A stretch of DNA of 64,000 nucleotides, taken from the NCBI GenBank assembly GCA_963824415.1, contig CAWGPM010000005.1:434001-498000 (forward strand), written 5' to 3'. Shown here piece after piece: positions 25,962 to 34,938 of the stretch. The translations under genes were made by a program, and so were the position numbers. The DNA is from JABDQA01 sp963824415 (GTDB taxonomy: Bacteria > Desulfobacterota > Desulfobulbia > Desulfobulbales > Desulfocapsaceae). Position 1 is the first letter of the stretch, and every line of letters begins with the position of its first letter. Under the pieces are notes generated by a model, which saw only the letters and a program-made list of their open reading frames with translations, was not told the DNA's origin and did not search any database.

Positions 25962-26432
25962 TTATGGCTGTTGCTGTTCACGCGATTCAAGCAGCACTTT
26001 GAGCTCATCCATAAACTCGTTGACGTCCTTAAACTGTCGATACACCGAGGCAAATCGCACATAAGCTACTTCATCGAGCTGAGAGAGGCTCTCCATAACC
26101 CACTCACCGATAACCGACGAGGCTACTTCCTTGGAGCTGAGATCCTGCAGTTTGTGCTCGATGTCATCGACAAAGAGATCGATCGTATCCCGGCTGATGG
26201 GACGTTTTTCACAGGCCTTCTCCAGGCCGACGATCATCTTCTGGCGATCCCACGGTTCACGTCTGCCATCTTTCTTGACCAGCACCGGCATCATTACTTC
26301 GAGCCGTTCATAGGTGGTGAATCGCTGGTCGCAGGCCAGGCATGACCGGCGTCTTCTGGTAATCGTACAATCCTTGTTCAGGCGCGAATCGATGACCTTA
26401 TTATCAAGATGATCACAGTACGGACATTTCAT
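25962..26432 (-). CDS. nrdR: Transcriptional repressor NrdR
   Basis: NrdR is a zinc-ribbon and ATP-cone repressor of ribonucleotide reductase genes. The 156-residue protein has CPYC (3-6) and CLAC as the zinc ribbon, the RRRRSCLACDQRFTTYE segment and an ATP-cone with VKKDGRREPWDRQK. AAGGAG precedes the ATG. It is the first gene of a short nrdR-ribD unit that starts after the rpiB terminator. Confidence 0.96.
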   Translation of the reverse strand: MKCPYCDHLDNKVIDSRLNKDCTITRRRRSCLACDQRFTTYERLEVMMPVLVKKDGRREPWDRQKMIVGLEKACEKRPISRDTIDLFVDDIEHKLQDLSSKEVASSVIGEWVMESLSQLDEVAYVRFASVYRQFKDVNEFMDELKVLLESREQQQP

Positions 26433-26544
26433 GTATCTCTCCTTGGTATATCATCTTCTGACTTGACTCCGGGCCGGCGTCAATAGCATCGCTGGCTCGT
26501 CAGTCCTAGCATATCAGCACCAGCCATTGAGGGCAACCGGGCAT

Positions 26545-26581
26545 AAAAAAAACCGGTATTGCAGCCATGCAATACCGGTTT
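26545..26581 (-). terminator. Intrinsic terminator after rpiB
   Basis: On the minus strand AAACCGGTATTGCA pairs with TGCAATACCGGTTT (26550-26563 with 26568-26581) in a perfect 14-bp stem with a 4-nt loop, followed by U residues. It marks the end of the long fatty-acid operon. Confidence 0.88.
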
Positions 26582-26601
26582 GTGATCTTCCAGCGAGCTG
26601 T

Positions 26602-27030
26602 TCAAACGCTGAACTTACCTATCCGCCTCTGGTGACGCCCGCCACCGAACTCCGTATTCAGCCAAACCTCCACGATGCATTCTGCAACCCCCTTGCCGAG
26701 CACCCGATCACCGAGGCAGAGGACATTGGCATCGTTATGCTCACGGCTCAGCCGAGCGGTATATTCGTCATGACAGAGCGCCGCCCGGATTCCCCTGTAG
26801 CGGTTGGCCGCCATCGACATGCCGATGCCAGTTCCACAAACCAGAATACCGTATTTCACCTCAGAGGACAGGACCTTCTCACAGACCTGGACGGCAAAAT
26901 CTGGGTAGTCAACCGAAGCATCACTGTGCGCGCCCAGGTCAATAACCGTATCCCCGCGGGTTTTAAGCAGCTCAGCAATGAATTGTTTCAATTCAAAACC
27001 GCCGTGATCGGAACCGATTGCAATATTCAT
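26602..27030 (-). CDS. rpiB: Ribose-5-phosphate isomerase B
   Basis: RpiB interconverts ribose 5-phosphate and ribulose 5-phosphate in the pentose phosphate pathway. The 142-residue protein starts at IAIGSDHGGFELK and has the active-site CGTGIGMSMAANR segment and the REHNDANVLCLG motif, all characteristic of the RpiB/LacAB family. ATG at 27030 is chosen because the family start fits and GGAAG precedes it. A longer frame would overlap fabF. It is the last gene before the terminator. Confidence 0.94.
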   Translation of the reverse strand: MNIAIGSDHGGFELKQFIAELLKTRGDTVIDLGAHSDASVDYPDFAVQVCEKVLSSEVKYGILVCGTGIGMSMAANRYRGIRAALCHDEYTARLSREHNDANVLCLGDRVLGKGVAECIVEVWLNTEFGGGRHQRRIGKFSV

Positions 27031-27047
27031 GGCAGGGCTCGCTTCCT

Positions 27048-28292
27048 TCAACCCTCGAACCGTCTGAAGGCAAGAACACCGTTGGTTCCGCCGAAACCAA
27101 ATGAATTCGACAGACCCACTTTGATTTTCGTTTCCCTGGCGGTGTTGGGCACATAGTCGAGATCGCACTCAGGGCTCGGCTGATGCAGGTTGATGGTCGG
27201 TGGAATAACCTGATATTTGAGGCTCAATGCCAGAATAACGGCCTCGATCCCGCCGGCAGCTCCCAGCGAATGGCCGATCATCGACTTGGTGGAACTCACC
27301 GCCAGACGATAGGCGTGGTCACCGAATACCGTTTTGATAGCTATTGTTTCACATCGATCATTGAGCGGCGTGGAAGTTCCGTGGGCGTTGATATAGTCAA
27401 CATCAGCCAGGTTGAGCTTTGCATCTTCCAGCGCAAAGCGCATTGAACGTACCGCCCCTTCACCGTCTTCCGGGGGTGCGGCGATATGGAAAGCATCGCT
27501 GCTCAGACCATAGCCGACAACTTCGCCGATAATCTGGGCGCCCCGTGCTCTGGCATGCTCAAAATCTTCGAGTATCAGGATCCCGGCCCCTTCAGAGATG
27601 ACGAATCCATCGCGATCCTGGTCAAATGGCCTTGAGGCTTCAGTGGGACTCTCATTGCGTTTGGAGAGCGCTTTCATCGATGCAAAACCGTTGATTCCCA
27701 TTTTACATATAACGCCCTCGGTCCCGCCGGCAATCATCGCATCGCACATACCGTATTTGATATGGCGGTAGGCCTCACCAATCGCATGGGTGCCGGCGGC
27801 ACAGGCCGTCGTCAAGGTCAGGTTCGGCCCTTTGCAGCCGGTCTGCATGGAAATATGGCCCGACGGCATATTGGGAATCGCGGTTGGCACGAAAAACGGG
27901 GATATCCTTTTATAACCTTTGGTCAGGGCAACCTCGTGCTGGTGGGTAATGGTCGGCAGGCCACCCATACCGCACCCGGTAATGACGCCGATCCTGCCGC
28001 AGTTTTCTTCACTGATTTGAAGACCGCTTTCTTCAAAGGCCATTTTGGTGGCCACCAGAGCATACTGCACGAAGAGCTTGAGCTGCTTCAGCTCCTTCTT
28101 TTCAAAATAATCTTCACCAGTATAATCCGTTACCTCTGCAGCAATCTGGACAGGATCGTCAGAAGCATCAAATCTGGTAATAGGAGCTACCCCGCTCACA
28201 CCATTACAGAGGTTTTGCCAGGACTTGGCCACCCCGGTACCAAGCGGCGTTACCAGACCGGTCCCAGTTATCACCACCCTACGCTCCGCCAT
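27048..28292 (-). CDS. fabF: Beta-ketoacyl-ACP synthase II
   Basis: FabF elongates acyl-ACP by Claisen condensation with malonyl-ACP in type II fatty acid synthesis. The 414-residue protein has the nucleophilic cysteine in TTACAAGTHAIG and the catalytic histidines in NAHGTSTPLND and KSMIGHSLGAAGG. GGAGG precedes the ATG at 28292, which is preferred to the GTG one codon earlier. It sits between acpP and rpiB as in many bacteria. Confidence 0.96.
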   Translation of the reverse strand: MAERRVVITGTGLVTPLGTGVAKSWQNLCNGVSGVAPITRFDASDDPVQIAAEVTDYTGEDYFEKKELKQLKLFVQYALVATKMAFEESGLQISEENCGRIGVITGCGMGGLPTITHQHEVALTKGYKRISPFFVPTAIPNMPSGHISMQTGCKGPNLTLTTACAAGTHAIGEAYRHIKYGMCDAMIAGGTEGVICKMGINGFASMKALSKRNESPTEASRPFDQDRDGFVISEGAGILILEDFEHARARGAQIIGEVVGYGLSSDAFHIAAPPEDGEGAVRSMRFALEDAKLNLADVDYINAHGTSTPLNDRCETIAIKTVFGDHAYRLAVSSTKSMIGHSLGAAGGIEAVILALSLKYQVIPPTINLHQPSPECDLDYVPNTARETKIKVGLSNSFGFGGTNGVLAFRRFEG

Positions 28293-28345
28293 CACGATCC
28301 TCCAAAAAAAATATATCTAGATGTGGGATTATCAGGGGTGATGCA

Positions 28346-28576
28346 TTACTGGACTTTTGCCACATAGTCGACAGCGTCCTGAACCGTAACGATTTTTTCT
28401 GCATCCTCATCGGGGATTTCTATATCGAACTTTTCTTCCATTGCCATGATCAGTTCGACGAGATCAAGAGAATCGGCACCCAGATCATCCACAAAGGAAG
28501 CTTCCGGAACGACCTTGTCCTTTTCTACACTCAATTGTTCGACAATGATATCAATCATTTCCTGATTTAGAGCCAT
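28346..28576 (-). CDS. acpP: Acyl carrier protein
   Basis: This 76-residue acidic four-helix protein carries growing acyl chains on a phosphopantetheine. The attachment serine is in GADSLDLVEL. AAGGAG lies before the ATG. It is in its usual place between fabG and fabF. A 10-bp inverted repeat 59 nt upstream may add local regulation. Confidence 0.97.
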   Translation of the reverse strand: MALNQEMIDIIVEQLSVEKDKVVPEASFVDDLGADSLDLVELIMAMEEKFDIEIPDEDAEKIVTVQDAVDYVAKVQ

Positions 28577-28634
28577 GTTATTATCTCCTTGATTATTGTT
28601 CTGTAAAAATCACGCATCAGGTGCGCGAGACAAC

Positions 28635-28662
28635 TTTTGTGATACCCTTTCCTATCACAAAA
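28635..28662. promoter_or_regulatory. Inverted repeat upstream of acpP, possible operator
   Basis: TTTTGTGATA (28635-28644) and TATCACAAAA (28653-28662) form a perfect 10-bp inverted repeat with an 8-nt spacer in the 187-bp fabG-acpP gap. The AT-rich stem and lack of a U tract argue against a terminator. The dyad looks more like a regulator site. No known regulator fits: the spacing is too wide for a CRP site. Confidence 0.4.
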
Positions 28663-28763
28663 TGACAAACTAACCATTTTTTAACAAATGCATGAAATTT
28701 GCAACTATTTTAATTCCAGCTGTGGACGCGATGGAGCATTTCTCAAGCGCTGGTCTCCAATTG

Positions 28764-29507
28764 TTACATATACATTCCACCATTGACATGGATTGTCTGG
28801 CCGGTCACATAGCCGGCCGCCTCACTGACCAGGTAAGCGACAGCGCCGGCAACGTCTTCGGCCTCTCCCAGACAAGCCATCGGTATCTCGGACAACATTT
28901 TTTCTTTTACCGTTTCGTCCAGAGCAGCCGTCATCTCGGTGACGATATACCCGGGTGCCACGCAATTGACGGTGATCTTCCTCGAAGCGAACTCGCGGGC
29001 CAGCGCTTTGGTCAAGCCAGCCATACCCGCTTTGGCAGCGGCGTAATTGGCCTGGCCGCCGTTGCCTGAGAAACCGACCACAGAGCTGATATTGACGATC
29101 CTCCCCCAGCGGTTCTTCAACATCGGTTTGATCGCTGCCTTGGCGCAATTGAATGCCCCTTTGAGATTCGTGTCGAGCACCGTGTCCCAATCGGCTTCTT
29201 TCATCCGGGCTAACAGACCGTCCCGGGTGATACCGGCATTATTGATAAGGATATCGACACTGCCCCGCTCTTTGATGATGGCCTTGAACGCTTCCTGGGT
29301 CGCCTCAAAATCGGCCACGTCACATTTGATCAGAGCACCGTCCCCGCCCTGCTTCTTCAGCAGCGCAATCGTTTCTTCAGCCGCATCAACACGGTTGACG
29401 TAATTGATATAGACAAAGGCGCCCAATCCGGCCAGTTTGAGACAGATCGTTCTGCCAATTCCCCTGCCGCCGCCGGTGACGACCGCCGTCTTTCCTGCAA
29501 GTGTCAT
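28764..29507 (-). CDS. fabG: 3-oxoacyl-ACP reductase
   Basis: FabG performs the NADPH-dependent reduction of beta-ketoacyl-ACP in the elongation cycle. The 247-residue protein is a short-chain dehydrogenase with TGGGRGIGRTI at the nucleotide site, NNAGITRDGLLARM and the catalytic Ser-Tyr-Lys (ISSVVGFSG, then YAAAK). It starts within the etfA stop (ATGA overlap), so it is translationally coupled to the electron-transfer genes. Confidence 0.95.
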   Translation of the reverse strand: MTLAGKTAVVTGGGRGIGRTICLKLAGLGAFVYINYVNRVDAAEETIALLKKQGGDGALIKCDVADFEATQEAFKAIIKERGSVDILINNAGITRDGLLARMKEADWDTVLDTNLKGAFNCAKAAIKPMLKNRWGRIVNISSVVGFSGNGGQANYAAAKAGMAGLTKALAREFASRKITVNCVAPGYIVTEMTAALDETVKEKMLSEIPMACLGEAEDVAGAVAYLVSEAAGYVTGQTIHVNGGMYM

Positions 29508-30697
29508 GCTCCGCGCTGCTCCTCTATTTTATTGATCAGTTTAGGAATAACCTCATAGAGATCACCAACCACGCCATAGTCGGCGACGTTGAATATCGGC
29601 GCATCCGGATCACGGTTGATAGCCACGATGGTTTCAGAGGACTGCATCCCAGCCACATGCTGGATTGCCCCGGAAATGCCGCAGGCAATATAAAGTTTCG
29701 GGGCGACGGTCTTGCCGGTCTGGCCCACCTGATGGGGATACGGGATCCACCCGGCATCAACCACGGCTCGCGAGGCAGACACTTTGCCGCCCAGCGCCTC
29801 GGCCAGTTTGGCGATCAATTCGAAGCCTTTTTCATTTTCCAGTCCGCGTCCGCCGGAAACCAGGATATCCGATTCCTGGATATTTACTTTACTCTGTTTC
29901 TCGCTTACCGACTCAAGCACCTGAATCCTGCCCGTGAGCTGACGCGCCGTTGGGTTAACATCGATAATCTCGCCGGTTCGGCTCTGGTCATATTCCAGTT
30001 CCTTCATCACCTTGGGCCGGACCGTGGCCATCTGCGGCCTGGTTTCAGGACAGACGATGGTGGCCATGATATTCCCCCCGAAGGCCGGCCGGGTCTGCAG
30101 GAGGTTGCCGTCCTCACCGATCTCCAGCCTGGTGCAGTCAGCAGTCAGTCCAGCGTCGACCGAGGTTGCAACACCGGGTATAAAGGATCTGCCGATGGCT
30201 GTCGCACCAGCCAGAACCACCTCGGGTTTATGTTCTAAAATCAAGTCAGTGAGGATTTTTTCAAATATTTCATCAGAGAACAATTCCAGCGCAGGGTTAT
30301 CGACCCGATAGACGATATCCGCGCCATGGCCGATCAAGCGCTCAGCGCTAGCGCCGGTCATATGGCCAAGCAGGACCGCTGACAGGCTCACTCCCCTGGC
30401 ATCAGCCAGCTTCCTGCCGATCCCCAGCAGTTCGGCAGCCACCGGGGCAAGTCCTGCCCTGGTAAATTCGCAGAATACCCAGATTCCCGACCAGGATTTG
30501 ATGTCATCGGCTGCCTTGCGGCCTCCTGCATCTTCGATGACCAGCGCCTCGACTTCACACTCCTCGACACAGGCGCCGCAGAGATTGCAGGTATCACCCA
30601 CAACCGCAATACCATCCACTACCTCGATGGCACCGAACGGGCAGTGGTCTTCACATATACCACAGCCAATACAAAGTTTTTCATCGACCTTCAACAT
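29504..30697 (-). CDS. etfA: Electron transfer flavoprotein alpha subunit with N-terminal ferredoxin domain
   Basis: This 397-residue EtfA carries an N-terminal two-cluster ferredoxin domain: CxxCxxCxxxC at Cys9/12/15/19 and at Cys37/40/43/47. The ETF alpha domain follows, with a C-terminal FAD-binding region containing VSGGRGL and GQTGKTV. Ferredoxin-bearing EtfA proteins are known from anaerobes, including electron-bifurcating complexes such as CarE. With EtfB it would shuttle electrons to or from the acyl-CoA dehydrogenase encoded upstream. GGAGCG precedes the ATG. The etfB-etfA spacing is 12 bp. Confidence 0.94.
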   Translation of the reverse strand: MLKVDEKLCIGCGICEDHCPFGAIEVVDGIAVVGDTCNLCGACVEECEVEALVIEDAGGRKAADDIKSWSGIWVFCEFTRAGLAPVAAELLGIGRKLADARGVSLSAVLLGHMTGASAERLIGHGADIVYRVDNPALELFSDEIFEKILTDLILEHKPEVVLAGATAIGRSFIPGVATSVDAGLTADCTRLEIGEDGNLLQTRPAFGGNIMATIVCPETRPQMATVRPKVMKELEYDQSRTGEIIDVNPTARQLTGRIQVLESVSEKQSKVNIQESDILVSGGRGLENEKGFELIAKLAEALGGKVSASRAVVDAGWIPYPHQVGQTGKTVAPKLYIACGISGAIQHVAGMQSSETIVAINRDPDAPIFNVADYGVVGDLYEVIPKLINKIEEQRGA

Positions 30698-30709
30698 GAC
30701 CGCTCCACC

Positions 30710-31492
30710 CTACACCAGATATGGCTTGAGGTTGGCAACCAGCTGCTCAACCTGTTCATCAACAGTGCCGCTCAACATTGCCCGTTCGCCCCTGGGTTCC
30801 GGTGGAAAGACCTTGACAACCTTGGTCGGTGACCCCGCCAGCCCGATAGAAGCAGGATCGGCCTCGATATCTGCAGCGGAAAGCACCGTTATCTCGGCTT
30901 TCTTGGCCTTCATCTTACCTTTCAGCGAGGGTACCCGAGGCTGGTTGATATCCTTGACCACCGTGAACAACAGTGGATATGAGGCCTGGAGAACGTCATA
31001 CCCATCATCCATCATGCGCTCCATGACGATTGTTGATTCATCTGCGGCGCGTATCTTCTGGATGCAGGTGGCATAGGGGATGTTCAAGCGCATCGCCAGA
31101 CCCGGTCCGACCTGCGCGGTATCACCGTCAATGGCCTGCTTGCCGCAAATGATCAGTTCAAATGAACCGAGCTGTCTAACCGCCTGGGCGAGGGTGTATG
31201 CCGTCGCCCAGGTATCTGCGCCGGCAAAACTGCGATCTGATACCAGCACCGCCCGGTCAGCGCCACAGGAAATAGCCTGACGCAGCACCTCCTCGGCCTG
31301 CGGCGGTCCCATGGTCATGACCGTCACTTCTCCGCCGGTCGATTCTTTCAAGGCGACTGCCGCTTCGAGGGCATGCTGGTCATAAGGGTTCATGATCGAC
31401 TCGACCCCCTCGCGGGCAAGCGTGTTGGTCACCGGGTCAAGCCGGACATCCTTGGCGTCGGGCACCTGCTTTATGCAGACAATAATTTTCAT
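30710..31492 (-). CDS. etfB: Electron transfer flavoprotein beta subunit
   Basis: This 260-residue EtfB, partner of EtfA, opens with KIIVCIKQVPDAKDVRLDP and has the conserved NPYDQHALEAAVALKE segment and the nucleotide-binding region with GKQAIDGDTAQVGP. ATG at 31492 is preferred to a TTG one codon upstream. It lies between the acyl-CoA dehydrogenase gene and etfA, all on one strand. Whether its nucleotide is AMP or a second FAD (bifurcating type) cannot be decided by eye. Confidence 0.94.
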   Translation of the reverse strand: MKIIVCIKQVPDAKDVRLDPVTNTLAREGVESIMNPYDQHALEAAVALKESTGGEVTVMTMGPPQAEEVLRQAISCGADRAVLVSDRSFAGADTWATAYTLAQAVRQLGSFELIICGKQAIDGDTAQVGPGLAMRLNIPYATCIQKIRAADESTIVMERMMDDGYDVLQASYPLLFTVVKDINQPRVPSLKGKMKAKKAEITVLSAADIEADPASIGLAGSPTKVVKVFPPEPRGERAMLSGTVDEQVEQLVANLKPYLV

Positions 31493-31542
31493 CAAATACC
31501 TTTATCCTGTTACAAAAACAATCAGGGAAACCGCAGCGCGCT

Positions 31543-32694
31543 CTATCTGTTGTATTCCTTATTGAGTTCCTGGCCGATCACATTGCGCTGCACCTGATTG
31601 GTGCCCTCATAGATCTGCAGAATTTTGGCATCGCGCATCATCTTTTCAGCCGGATACTCACACATGTAACCATACCCACCCATCACCTGCACCGCGTCGG
31701 TGGTAACCTTCATGGCCATATCAGTGGCAAATACTTTGCACATGGAAGATGCCTTGGACATGTCCTTGGGATGTGCATCGATATGTTTGGCCGCCGTATA
31801 GGTCAGGGAACGGGCCGCTTCAAGCTGTGTTGCCATATCGGCCAGCATATGCTGCACCGCCTGGAAACCAATGATCGGCTTGCCGAACTGTTCACGCTGC
31901 TTGGCATAGGTCACCGCCATGTCAAGCGCCCCCTGGGCCAGTCCGACTCCAAGCGCGGCAATTCCCGGTCGACTCAGGTCAAGAGTCTTCATAACGGTGA
32001 TAAAGCCAGTACCCCTGCGTCCGATAAGCCGATCCTTGGGAATTCGACAGTCTTTGAAAATCAACTCGGTAGTCGATGAGGCCCGGATACCCATTTTGAC
32101 CTCCTTGGGCCCGCAGGAAAAACCCGGGTCGCCTTCCTCGACCACAAACATCGAAGCACCGCGGGCGCCCTTGTGTCGATCGGTCATCGCCACCACGGTA
32201 TAGACCTGGGCTTCACCGCCATTGGTGATCCACTGTTTGGTGCCGTTCAGCACCCATTCGTCGCCATCGAGCACTGCCGTGGTCTGAATCCCCGAAGCAT
32301 CTGAACCGGCATTTGCTTCGGTCAGACCGAAGGCGGCAAATTTATTTCCTGAAGCGATATCGGGCAAGTATTTCTGCTTGAGCTCTTCGGAACCGCTGAG
32401 GATAATGGGATAGGCGCCTAACCCGCTGGCGGCAAAAGCAGTACCGACACCGATGCAGCCGCGCCCGAACTCCTCGATGGCCAGAATGACGTCAAAGCAG
32501 CTTGCCCCGAAGCCGCCATAGGCTTCGGGAATGATCAGTCCCAGCAGATCCGCCTGGGCAATCGCATTGAGGATGTCACGCGGAAATTCATGCTTTTCAT
32601 CAAGCTCCGCCCGCTGCGGAATAATCAGCTCATCAGTGATCTGCCGGGCAATATCGACGATCATCTGTTGTTCTTCTGTCAGAAAACGTTCCAT
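31543..32694 (-). CDS. Acyl-CoA dehydrogenase
   Basis: This FAD-dependent acyl-CoA dehydrogenase of 383 residues has the family signatures FGLTEANAGSDASG and GGYGYM, and the C-terminal segment QIYEGTNQVQRN that contains the catalytic glutamate (YEGT). ATG at 32694 follows AGGAG by a normal spacing. A longer frame starting at 32715 is rejected. It oxidises acyl-CoA or, in reverse, reduces enoyl-CoA using ETF. Its position inside a fatty-acid synthesis operon, between fabH and etfB, is the unusual point. Confidence 0.94.
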   Translation of the reverse strand: MERFLTEEQQMIVDIARQITDELIIPQRAELDEKHEFPRDILNAIAQADLLGLIIPEAYGGFGASCFDVILAIEEFGRGCIGVGTAFAASGLGAYPIILSGSEELKQKYLPDIASGNKFAAFGLTEANAGSDASGIQTTAVLDGDEWVLNGTKQWITNGGEAQVYTVVAMTDRHKGARGASMFVVEEGDPGFSCGPKEVKMGIRASSTTELIFKDCRIPKDRLIGRRGTGFITVMKTLDLSRPGIAALGVGLAQGALDMAVTYAKQREQFGKPIIGFQAVQHMLADMATQLEAARSLTYTAAKHIDAHPKDMSKASSMCKVFATDMAMKVTTDAVQVMGGYGYMCEYPAEKMMRDAKILQIYEGTNQVQRNVIGQELNKEYNR

Positions 32695-32708
32695 CTCGCT
32701 ACTCCTGT

Positions 32709-33686
32709 TTACCACCTAAGAAGGGTTGCACCCCAGGTAAGACCGCCGCCGAACGAACAGAACAAAACCGTATCTCCGGACTTGAGTCTGCCACCGCGGT
32801 TGGCCTCATCCAGAGCAATCGGAATCGAGGCGGCCGATGTGTTGCCGTAATTCATCACATTGAGCACCACCTTTTCTGCCGGAACCTCCAGTCGCTCCAG
32901 GACATTATTGAGTATCCTGATATTGGCCTGATGGGGAATCATCACATCGACATCGTCAATGGTTAAGCCGGTCTTTTCAAAAAGACCGGCAATCGCATCC
33001 TCCATGGCCTTTACCGCATGTTTGAAGACCTCCCGGCCCTCCATGACGATATGCGCGCCCGGATTGTCTTCAACCACCAGATCGGGGTTGTTGCTCGGCG
33101 CATTATGCATGTAAAGCAGTTCCCAGAGGCGGCCATCGGAAAAATGATTCGTTCCCAGGATCCGGCGATTTGGCTGGTCGGAGTGGGCCAGAACCGCTGC
33201 CCCGGCGCCATCGGCAAAAACGATGCAGGTATTGCGGTCCTGCCAGTTCACCCTCGATGACAGCGTTTCGGCACCGATCACCAGAATCTTCGCATCGTTG
33301 TCCACCCGAATGTGGCGATCAGCGATATCGATGCCATAGAGAAATCCGCAGCAGGCCGCATTGACGTCATAGGCAAAGGCATTGGTGGCACCGATCTCCA
33401 TCTGCACATAACAGCCGCAGGAAGGCATCAGCATGTGCGAACTTATCGTACCTACCACCACCATATCGAGCTCTTCGGCCGCTACCCCCGCCATATCCAG
33501 TGCCTTCTGCGCCGCCGAGGAGGCCAATTGGTAGGTCTTCTCCCCTTTGCCGCCGATTCTGCGGCTCTCGATACCGGTTCTGCTCCTGATCCATTCGTCA
33601 CTGGTATCGACAATGGTCTCGAGCTCCCGATTGGTCATAACCCGCTTGGGCAGACAGGAGCCTGTGCCTAAAATAATGGTGCCCAT
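32709..33686 (-). CDS. fabH: Beta-ketoacyl-ACP synthase III
   Basis: FabH starts fatty acid synthesis by condensing an acyl-CoA primer with malonyl-ACP. The 325-residue protein has the active cysteine in NAACCGFLYGI, the histidine in IPHQANIRI and the asparagine in NYGNTSAASIP. AAGGA precedes the ATG. It lies 9 bp downstream of plsX. Primer preference cannot be read from sequence. Confidence 0.96.
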   Translation of the reverse strand: MGTIILGTGSCLPKRVMTNRELETIVDTSDEWIRSRTGIESRRIGGKGEKTYQLASSAAQKALDMAGVAAEELDMVVVGTISSHMLMPSCGCYVQMEIGATNAFAYDVNAACCGFLYGIDIADRHIRVDNDAKILVIGAETLSSRVNWQDRNTCIVFADGAGAAVLAHSDQPNRRILGTNHFSDGRLWELLYMHNAPSNNPDLVVEDNPGAHIVMEGREVFKHAVKAMEDAIAGLFEKTGLTIDDVDVMIPHQANIRILNNVLERLEVPAEKVVLNVMNYGNTSAASIPIALDEANRGGRLKSGDTVLFCSFGGGLTWGATLLRW

Positions 33687-33695
33687 TATATTCCT

Positions 33696-34706
33696 TCAAC
33701 TGGAACCGCTCACTCCTTCTTCGAGGTCACGGGTGATCACATCGTTTATTTTCAGGCGCTCCATTTCCAGGGCGCCCAGGATTGCATTTTTTATCGCAAA
33801 GGCACTGGACTTGCCATGACAGACAATCCCGGTCCCCTTGATGCCGAGCAGGGGTGCGCCGCCATACTCGGCATAGTCGACCCGTTTTTTGAACTTTTTA
33901 AAGGCCGGGCGGGCCAGCAGATACCCGAGCTTGGCCAGGGTCGACTTACCAATTTCATCACGGAGCATTTTCATGGCAGCTTCGGCCAGCCCCTCACTGA
34001 TTTTCAGACAGATATTGCCAACAAAACCGTCACAGACGATTACATCGACGTCACCCTGAAACACATCTCTGCCTTCGACATTGCCGATAAAATTGAGCGA
34101 ACTCCTGTCCAAAAGATTATAGGCCTCTTTGATCAGCGCATTGCCTTTACCGGATTCCTCACCGATGGTAAGCAGACCGACCCGCGGCTTGCTCACATGA
34201 TACAGCCTCGAATAGCCCGCGGCCATAACCGCAAACTGATAAAGATGAACCGGTCGGCACTCGACATTAGCACCGATGTCCATGATCACCAGAGGACCTT
34301 TGAGCGTTGGAAAAATAGAGGCGAGGCCCGGACGGGCTACGTTGGGCAAACGGCCTAGTTTACGGATTGCTGCAGCGAGGGTGGCACCCGAGTTACCTGC
34401 GCTCACCGCTGCGGCGGCATCTCCGGATTTGACCAGATCGAAGGCAACCATAATCGATGAATCCCGTTTTTTTCGGATCGCATCGACCGGGTTTTCATCC
34501 ATGCCGATCACCGTCGGCGCGTGAACAATCTGAAGCCGTTTGAGGGAATTACGACTGCCGGAAACACGATCGAGATGTTTTTGCAGAATTGACTCATCGC
34601 CAACCAGCGAAATCGTCAGTTCATCCTGCTCAACAGCAAGAAGTGCCCCGGTAATCAGTTCCTGCGGACCATGGTCCCCTCCCATGGCATCCAGGGCGAT
34701 CTGCAC
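33696..34706 (-). CDS. plsX: Phosphate acyltransferase PlsX
   Basis: PlsX converts acyl-ACP to acyl-phosphate, feeding PlsY in phospholipid synthesis. The 336-residue protein opens with IALDAMGGDHGP and contains SAGNSGATLAAA and VIMDIGANVECRP, hallmark segments of the family. The start is GTG, supported by AAGGGAG upstream and by the conserved N-terminus. It sits between rpmF and fabH, the usual yceD-rpmF-plsX-fabH order. Confidence 0.95.
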   Translation of the reverse strand: MQIALDAMGGDHGPQELITGALLAVEQDELTISLVGDESILQKHLDRVSGSRNSLKRLQIVHAPTVIGMDENPVDAIRKKRDSSIMVAFDLVKSGDAAAAVSAGNSGATLAAAIRKLGRLPNVARPGLASIFPTLKGPLVIMDIGANVECRPVHLYQFAVMAAGYSRLYHVSKPRVGLLTIGEESGKGNALIKEAYNLLDRSSLNFIGNVEGRDVFQGDVDVIVCDGFVGNICLKISEGLAEAAMKMLRDEIGKSTLAKLGYLLARPAFKKFKKRVDYAEYGGAPLLGIKGTGIVCHGKSSAFAIKNAILGALEMERLKINDVITRDLEEGVSGSS

Positions 34707-34717
34707 CGTATACTCCC

Positions 34718-34903
34718 TTAGACTTCAGTGTCGAGAACGTATACGGTGGACTTGTTGTATTTTCCGCAGCTCCCGCACAGGCGATGTGGCTGTTTCGGTT
34801 CACCGCAATCCTGGCAGATGGACAGGGCGGGTGAAGTTAAGGCGTGATGGGAACGTCGTTTGCGGGTACGCGAACGTGAATGTCTTCTTTTGGGTAATGC
34901 CAT
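34718..34903 (-). CDS. rpmF: 50S ribosomal protein L32
   Basis: This 61-residue ribosomal protein starts with the conserved ALPKRRHSRSRTRKRRSHHAL and has a zinc-ribbon (CQDCG, then CGSCGKYN). ATG at 34903 follows GGAGGAAATC. It is co-transcribed with yceD and plsX. Confidence 0.96.
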   Translation of the reverse strand: MALPKRRHSRSRTRKRRSHHALTSPALSICQDCGEPKQPHRLCGSCGKYNKSTVYVLDTEV

Positions 34904-34938
34904 GATTTCCTCCGTTAGTGCAGCACGTGGAACCCGGT

